A DNA stretch of 64,000 bases from assembly GCA_003290165.1 (NCBI GenBank), contig QNQO01000225.1, positions 744,001 through 808,000 of the forward strand, read 5' to 3'. The DNA comes from Berberis thunbergii. Lineage: Eukaryota > Streptophyta > Magnoliopsida > Ranunculales > Berberidaceae. Within the stretch, counting starts at the first letter, position 1. The number at the start of each line of letters is the position of its first letter. The notes below the pieces were generated by a model, which was not told where the DNA came from, ran no database searches, and saw nothing but the letters and a program-made list of their open reading frames with translations. Below are positions 57,227 through 64,000 of the stretch, in pieces. The position numbers and the translations under genes were made by a program.

Positions 57227-58523
57227 ATCATGTTTGGTTATTATATGGAATGAGAATGGAAATGAAATATTACTATATTTGGTTACTTGATGGAATGCGA
57301 ATGATTTGTGTTTTTACCATTATGCCCTCAATTATCAACCGTAGATTTTGGATCTATAGTGGGTAAGGAGGGCAAAAAAAGACAAATGGAGTCTTGAACA
57401 TTATAATGGTCGTTCATAGGGTTTTGAGAAGTAGTGCCCATTACAATAAAATTTGTAATAGTCATTCTTATTAGGGGTGGGCACGAGACGGGATGGGACG
57501 AGATATACCCATCCCTATCCCATCCCGTTCATACGGTTCGGGACGGGACGGACGGGATCAGCGTGCTAATCATATATAATTTTTTTTCTTTCCCAAAAGC
57601 ACTATTTTCTGTGAATGAAGATACAAATATGTTAACTTGATCATTATAACCTACATAGTTGATACATAACAAGCCTTGTAAATACAACAATTAAATAGAG
57701 AAGATGCACGTTCAATGTAGCATATATGATAAAATTATGTAGTGTTTGATTCATACCTTTTAGAATTGTCTTCTCTAAGCGTAAACCTGTAACTCTGTCA
57801 CCATTTTCATCTTGATACCAAAACTTGAACAATATGTTGTTCACTTCAGATCAGTCCTTCTAGTCAATTTGAATTATGATTTGTTAGCTACTTGTTTGAA
57901 ATCAAGGTAATTAAGTAAAATTGTTTGTAATTTTAGTAAATTATATTAGTAGGGTTTGTAGAAGTGCTCTAAGACAGTGGCCCAACTTGACTAACCTGGT
58001 CTATTTGTTTGGGCAGAAACATGCCTCTAGATCGTGATGTGTATCGATGCAATATAGTCAGCCCGATAAGTACCGTACTACAAAATATGTTTCCCCTTAT
58101 ACTTGTTTAAAAAATAAAACTTGATAAAATGTGAATTGGGTATTGAATTAGTGTCAAATGTTGCTGATGAGGAACCCCATGTTCCTCTCACTTTATTATA
58201 TACATTAGTATATTTGTATGGGCCTCCACAATCTAAAATAAATAATTAAATAAAAATATTAATAAATTAGTTCGGGACGGGATTGGCGGGATTGAAAATC
58301 TTCATCCCATTCTAGAACGGGACGGGATCAGGATGAAATTATTCAATCCCATTAAGACCCGGAAAAATCGAGACGGGACAGAACGGGATCGGGTCGGGAA
58401 CGGGATCGCGGGATGGGATGCCCACTCCTAATTCTTATTATGCCATTTTTATATCCAACCAAACAAATGAATGACTTAAACCATTGTAATGGGACAAACC
58501 TATTCCGTTGAGTAACCAAACAC
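57227..58523. mobile_element. Inverted-repeat element (GTTTGGTTA ends) hosting a hAT insertion
   Basis: Left part starts ATGTTTGGTTATTATATGGA. The right part, reversed, starts GTGTTTGGTTACTCAACGGA. Such TGTTTGGTTA ends are typical of small plant DNA elements. Arms are diverged and no clear target duplication is seen, so the outer limits are approximate. Confidence 0.4.
57472..58430. mobile_element. hAT-type non-autonomous element (959 bp)
   Basis: Ends TAGGGGTGGGCA and (reverse) TAGGAGTGGGCA. ATTCTTAT lies directly outside at 57464-57471 and 58431-58438 (matching extends to ATTCTTATTA), the 8 bp duplication expected for hAT. Subterminal GACGGGATGGGACG-type motifs are repeated at both ends. 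No transposase. Confidence 0.8.
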
Positions 58524-58571
58524 GCCCTCAAGTATTATCTACCGACCCTCCTATGTCGATTTGATGAAGAG

Positions 58572-58755
58572 CAATTCTTAATGGCCTGGGAGCCAACTTG
58601 GTTTTCCCTGCCTGGGGGTAAAAATACAATTTTGCCCCCTCCTCTCCTCTATAAACACATTTGGAGAGTGTGTTTAAAGAGGGGGGGGGGCAAAACTGTA
58701 TTTTCGCCCCCCCAGGCAGGGGAAAACAGGCTGGTTCCCAGGCCATTAAGAATTG
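58572..58755. mobile_element. Fold-back MITE in the RAD54 upstream region
   Basis: A nearly perfect hairpin of 184 bases: CAATTCTTAATGGCCTGGGA at the left and its reverse complement at the right, with inner arms GTTTTCCCTGCCTGGGGG and CCCCCCAGGCAGGGGAAAAC. The loop is near 58650-58665. It ends 206 bases before the RAD54 ATG. Confidence 0.75.
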
Positions 58756-58961
58756 GGGTTTGATGAAACATCCCTTGAAGGTGTGCCCAGCCCATGGTCC
58801 ATCATCCTACCAGAAATTCCAGCTTCTCCTGAAAGTATCCGAGTGAAATTCCCAAAACCATTTCCCGCCAAAAAATTGCAAGTTCAAACACTCAACACTG
58901 TGTTATAGAAATGAAAATCACCGAATGAAAAAGGTGAAGTCTTTAGAGAGAAGAATCAGCC

Positions 58962-61900
58962 ATGAAAGAAGAAGAAGAACACGAAGAGCTCTCCTCCTCA
59001 TCATCCACCACCACTGAATCCTCGAGCGACGAATTCAACATCGACGACAAAGATCTCAACAACATAGACGAGGATGACGAAGAAGAGCCGCCCCCGGTCG
59101 ATTCGCCTCCTCGCGAGGTTCAGAAATCCCAAAACGTCGAAGCTCTCGTCAGGTAAGCAATTTTTTTTTCCCATTTTGAAGAAATGGGTAATTAGGGTTT
59201 CTATTGTTTAGAATTAGAGAATTCGATGTTAAAGATGAGTTTCCTGGTAATTTTATCAGAGGGAGTCTTGTTGTGCGGAGGCAATCGTTGTTGCCGAGGG
59301 TTCTTTCTGTACCGGATGGAGCTGCGGCAGCAAGAAAGCCCTTTAAGCCTCCGTGCGCCAATGGGTACAATCAGAATGGGGAGCTTGAGCGTCGGCTTTG
59401 GGCTAGTAGGAAGAGGTTCGTGCAGTGGGGTTCGATGAGGCCCGCACTGGTTCCGGTGATTAATCGGGTTAGTAGTGTTGAGAAAGATGTTCAAGAGGAA
59501 AAGGTGGGTCTCCCAGAAGGGGTGGAGCCTTTGGTGCTGTGGCGACCAGAGGAATGCGGAGAGGGGAGTGGGAATTGTACTGCAATTGCAGTGGACCCGT
59601 TGCTTGTTCGATTCCTTAGACCCCATCAGAGGTATTGTAGTTTTGATCTCATTGTTTGTTTAGTTTGGGTTTGTTGGTTGACTAATTGGATTATCTAGAT
59701 TGTATGAATGAAATGGTTTGAATTGGTTTCCCTCCCTGCCATTGTTTGCCATTGTTTGGGTGTGGCAACAAGTTTTGACAAATCAAGAGAAGGCCACATC
59801 AAAATTTGTGAAAATTGTGGAACAAAGAAAATTGGCCCTCGTTAAGGACAATGCATATGATTTTAGGAGTCTGAAATATACCCCAATTTTTTTATTTATT
59901 TTCAAAGAGGTTCTATCAATGGGAATTGAAATGGTAAATGGATCCATGAGATTTCTGATGACTATAATTCTCAGTAGCAAATTTGGTTTAAAATTTTAAG
60001 ATTTCACCAAAATCACAATTTCTTCTTCATAAGTTTATGGATGTCATGAACTTTTGATGCAGAGAAGGAGTTCAGTTTATGTTTGATTGTGTTGCTGGAT
60101 TGGTCGGTTCATCTAATATATCTGGATGCATTCTAGCTGATGATATGGGGTAAGCATTGTGCCTGGTTTGGGTTTATCTTTGTTGTTGAGACTTTTTAAG
60201 TTTTATGGTCACAACTTCATGGAGTTTGGGTGTTGGTTTGTATATGCAGTTTAGGGAAGACTTTACAGTCCATCACATTGCTGTATACCCTTCTGCGACA
60301 GGGGTTTGAGAGTGAACCAATGGTAAAAAAGGCAATGATTGTCACCCCCACCAGCCTTGTTAGTAATTGGGAGTCAGAAATTAAGAAGTGGGTTGGAGAA
60401 AGAATTCAACTTATTGCTCTGTGTGAAAGCACCCGCGAGGATGTTGTCTCTGGAATCGACAATTTCATAAAACCTCGAAGCCCTTTTAAGGTAAACCTAT
60501 TTAAACCTATGTGCTTCTGCCTCGAAAAGTCAGTTGATTGCTTGATTTGGTGCCGTACTGGTTAATTAAAACGTGTTGTTAGGTTCTGATTGTTTCTTAT
60601 GAGACATTCCGGATGCATGCATCAAAATTTGACAAAAGTGGATCATGTGACCTTCTCATATGTGATGAGGCCCACAGGCTGAAGAATGATCAGACATTAA
60701 CAAATAGGGTGAGACAAACTTAAATAACTTCTTTTCCAATGTATGTGTCTGGATTCTATACATAGCATAACTTTGTCAATATAACTCTCGATGTAGGCAT
60801 TGGCTACTCTTTCATGCAGTAGGCGAGTTTTGTTGTCGGGAACACCTATGCAGGTCAGAGCGCATTTGTCTTGCTTATCACACCTCACTGTCATTTCCTT
60901 ATTTATTGCATAAGATACCTTGACTCATTTCCTTGCAGAATGACCTAGAAGAGTTCTTTGCGATGGTTAACTTTACTAATCCAGGAGTGTTAGGAGACGC
61001 AGCATATTTTCGTCGGTATTATCAAGTAAGTTGACACCTCTTACTTAAATTTTTGTATTCCATATATTTGTAGCTATGGCTATGAGAGTATGAGGTAGAA
61101 GTGCATGTGTCAATGTCTGACTTGGGTATACATTTTTAGATTTGTAGGATGGCAACGGGTTGGGTTGGGATTTTTCAGTTACAAAATACCGGGTTGGGTC
61201 TATTCAAACAAAATGCCAAACCCTGTTTCCATTCCGGTTTCAGATACACTGACTAAAATCTCACTAAACAAGGGACACACCTGTACACTACGAGATATTC
61301 TTTTTTTTCCCAGTTGTGAATTTCATTTTACTTTTAGATCAGCCTTGCTACTTCTGTATCTGTATCTTACCATTATGTCCTCACACACACACACAAAATA
61401 AAAAGTAAAAATTGATCTTGTCATATACTTATAGGCTATAGCATCCATAAAGAAAGTCACTGAACTAATCACGTAGTCACATATTTGAAACTCAAGTGTC
61501 CTTGTTACATAGATTGGTAGGTAGTTGGACATCCTTTGTTTAATTGACATTATCAGGAGTCCAATAATATTGCTGTCATAATTTTTTTAGTTCCGTATGT
61601 CTGAGCAATATACCAGAATCAATTCAAAATTTTGAACATCAAGGTAGCGTATGTTTCATCATTTTACTGTAGTTTTTAGCTAGTCAGCTCACAGCTGGAG
61701 CATATCATATTTAGAGTGGATTCCATAGGTTTTACTGTTTATTCCATCTTTTCTATTTCCTTGAGGCATTCAGGTATTACTAAAGAAGTATCATTATTGT
61801 TTAGGAAACTCCTGAGTCCTGATAGCCTTCTTTATGTATCTTGAGTTGTGTTTTTTAATTATTGATAGAAATAAGCTATTTTTAGTGGTTTGACAAATAA

Positions 61901-64000
61901 CAGACTCATTTCAATTTGAAAACTAAAGATCAAAATTTTCTGAATTAAACTGCAGTTTACCCTTTTGCTGATTTTATTTTTTGAAAGGCAAGCATGCCGC
62001 CGGTGGGTATAGAACCCAAGACATGGGGGATAAACCACCACAACCTTAACCATCCAACCAGAATATTATGAACCCAATGTCTCTCTAATCCCAATTTTAT
62101 TGCTGCTACTATTTGCTCGAAAGATGAAGATATCCTTGCTTATGCCGCTCTTTCGGTACTACCTATGCAAGACACCATTGTTTATTATTTTTCGCTTCAT
62201 TGTTGGAGGTGTTGGGTGTTTGGGTGAAAATCCATGTCCTTGTTATTCCATTCCAAAACCACGTTTTGTGTGTTATAAATTTTTTAAATTGGTTTGCATG
62301 ACGAGATCAAATGTTAGCAAGTCAAAGCGGAAAAATGAGTAGTTCAATCACTGAATGATCACAGAAGTAAAGTCATAGATGAACCTAAGACACGATCAAA
62401 AGTATTTTGGAATTTTTTTAAGCATGTTTTGTCATTTTCATTTTGCATTCATGTACTACTTCAAACCGAGACAAAAGATAAAAGTGGTTCGTCAATCAGA
62501 CTTCATATTAAGGAATATAACACCAAACAAGTATGACTAGGAATGCCAAAACAACCGTGGCAGCCACAAACCATCGGGAAATCCACAATGATTGTGGATC
62601 ACATAAATGTTATTTTATGTGATATTTTGGGAAAATAGCCTATTTTGAGTTCCTCCTCCCTTGTTTTGAGATTCAAAACCTATTTTGGGAAATTGATACT
62701 TTTAGTGGGAATTTTAGGGGAAATTCTTCTTAATTTTCTTGAATATCCTTTAAATTCCATAAAGGATACTAGTAAGTGGTTAAGCACTTAAGTTGGTTCT
62801 TTCTTGGTGGAAAGTATACATGTGAATTTTGAAGCCTCTTGAGTGATGCAGTTGGGGAAGTCTGTGTATATTTTGTTTGACTATTGGTGAATCTTATTCG
62901 CCCTTTTTTAGTTGAAAGTGATTATTGGTAGTAAAGATGTTAAGTATCCATTCGTACCATCAATTGTTCTATGTAATCTCAAAGTATATACTATTATGAG
63001 CAATTTTGACATTTAAATATAATATTATGAGCAAGTTCAATTGTTTGACTAGTTAAGACATGCTTGAACTCCTTGCAGACACCTATCATTTGTGGAAGGA
63101 ACCCTCAGCAACTGAAGGAGAGAGAAAATTAGGTAATGAACGCTCTGCTGAACTAAGTGCCAAGGTGAACCAGGTAATTTTTCTGAGAGTTACATGTGAC
63201 TAAATTATGAAGGTGTTCCTTTGTTGTTTCCGTACCTTTATGGCCAGGCAGCTTTCTTTATATCCAACCTTTTTTATGCCAGATATAAAATAAGTAAATA
63301 AGAAACAAGAAAAAACTTTCTTTGCAATTAACATAATGAGTTTATTACTTTTCAGTTTATTCTTAGGAGGACCAATGCTCTATTATCAAATCATTTACCA
63401 CCCAAGGTATGAACCTCATCTGAGCATTCTCATCAGTGTTTGTTATTTTGTCTATGTGCTTGTGAAGTGTTATACAGAGATATCTTCTTTCTTATTTTAC
63501 ACAATCCTTATGACAACTAATCAATTTGTGGCTCTTGAAAGCAAACTCCCACTCCCCTCTAACACACAATATGTAATATGTAAACTAAAAAAGGGTGAAT
63601 TCAAATCCAAGGTTCCTTTTTTTGGCTTCATTTAGTGTCAACTTCCAGTATATTATGGACTAAAATGTTATCAATGCTAATTCTGGGTTGAGTATTACTT
63701 GCCACATTGAAAATGAAAAAAAAGAAATAACATGTATATTTGAATTTAATCCTACACACCATGTTTGCCAGGACCTGAAAATTTTACTTTTATTTTTTTC
63801 CATTATTATTTTTACCTGGGAAGGGGTAAAATAAGTTAACCCAAGATTGATTATATTGCTTTTTTCATTCATTGGAGTTCCTTTTTATTTCAATTAGGAT
63901 TTCTACTGGTAGTTTTAGTTGTGCTGTTCTTTTAACCCCATATTGTTTTTTGAAATATTTGATTGAGTCATTGAGTGTATCTTTGCAGATAGTGGAAGTT
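58962..64000 (+). CDS. RAD54: DNA repair and recombination protein RAD54 (5' part; frameshift in exon 8)
   Basis: SNF2-family DNA translocase that works with RAD51 in homologous recombination in the nucleus. Exons by splice sites and phase: 58962-59152, 59260-59631, 60063-60149, 60250-60490, 60583-60708, 60797-60853, 60939-61025, 63079-63173, 63356-63406 and 63989 onward. The N-terminus is acidic/serine-rich ([15 protein letters not shown]), then [20 protein letters not shown] and [20 protein letters not shown]. Helicase motif I is [12 protein letters not shown] (exons 3/4), Ia region [17 protein letters not shown], motif [14 protein letters not shown] (exon 5), motif [13 protein letters not shown] (exons 6/7), then [17 protein letters not shown]. 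Exon 8 is 95 instead of 96 bases: a G is missing after TGTGGAAG, turning the expected GREP into GRNP and giving TAG at 63130. The C-terminal helicase lobe lies beyond the window. It is either a true null or a base-call error. Confidence 0.9.
61026..63078 (+). other. Large intron 7 of RAD54 (2.05 kb)
   Basis: Much longer than the other introns seen (89-582 bases). GGATGGCAACGGGTTGGGTTGG near 61147 resembles a hAT-type repeat end, so part of the length may come from a transposon. No coding frame. Confidence 0.6.

Noticed and set aside
1..64000. CRISPR arrays, operons, ribosome-binding sites, phage or bacterial systems
   Set aside because: All recognisable genes and elements are plant nuclear; spaced repeats here are LTR, TRIM or simple repeats.
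1..64000. tRNA genes
   Set aside because: Only primer-binding sites complementary to tRNA ends were found; no cloverleaf with A and B boxes was recognised by eye.

Overview
This is plant nuclear DNA from an angiosperm, probably a dicot. The evidence is a RAD54 gene with short exons and GT/AG introns, plant-type copia, gypsy, CACTA, hAT, LINE and TRIM elements, and relics of a gamma carbonic anhydrase, an indole-3-glycerol phosphate synthase (IGPS), a MATE transporter and an F-box gene. The species cannot be named from the sequence. Most short reading frames here are chance or repeat-derived. Only two loci look like plausible host genes: a membrane-protein gene at about 36.84-38.82 kb and the 5' part of RAD54 from 58.96 kb to the window end.

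Layout. 1-7.67 kb: remains of Tat/Athila-like Ty3/gypsy elements. A + strand 3' end carries an LTR at 2002-2544. A - strand element has its 5' LTR at 7005-7668 and a broken gag-protease at 5.1-6.9 kb. A pair of about 610 bp direct repeats lies between. 7.7-28.23 kb: a composite region with a frameshifted gamma carbonic anhydrase first exon (8617-8730) and three broken IGPS exons (20.55-27.27 kb), all on +, ending at a CACTA-type terminus at 28228. Two retrotransposons split it. One is a gypsy element without pol (9562-19809, target duplication AGGAG), whose 3' LTR holds a 2.45 kb LINE derivative with a 16 bp target duplication. The other is a young copia (21568-27191) inserted inside an IGPS exon. 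29.30-33.93 kb: a second, dead copia with target duplication TCTAT. 34.57-35.85 kb: an inverted-repeat element split by a hAT-type element that carries a MATE exon.

36.8-38.8 kb: one long open frame for a multi-pass membrane protein of an uncharacterised plant family. 40.0-45.4 kb: an L1-type poly(A) tail, a third copy of the Tat-like 3' end and LTR, and copia gag/LTR remnants on -. 47.02-55.49 kb: two nearly identical head-to-tail copies of a 4.2 kb segment, each with an F-box relic, an approximately 70 bp truncated retroposon with an 18 bp target duplication, a three-LTR TRIM array and a poly-C tract. 55.5-58.8 kb: hAT-type elements, a decayed organellar large-subunit rRNA fragment and a fold-back MITE about 200 bp upstream of RAD54. 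RAD54 exons 1-10 follow; exon 8 lacks one base compared with the family and intron phase.

The window therefore reads as an intergenic retrotransposon nest with layered insertions next to a DNA-repair gene. The order of several events can be read from target duplications: gene fragments first, then gypsy, then LINE, with the copia independently young. The truncated retroposon and the TRIM array predate the 4.2 kb duplication.
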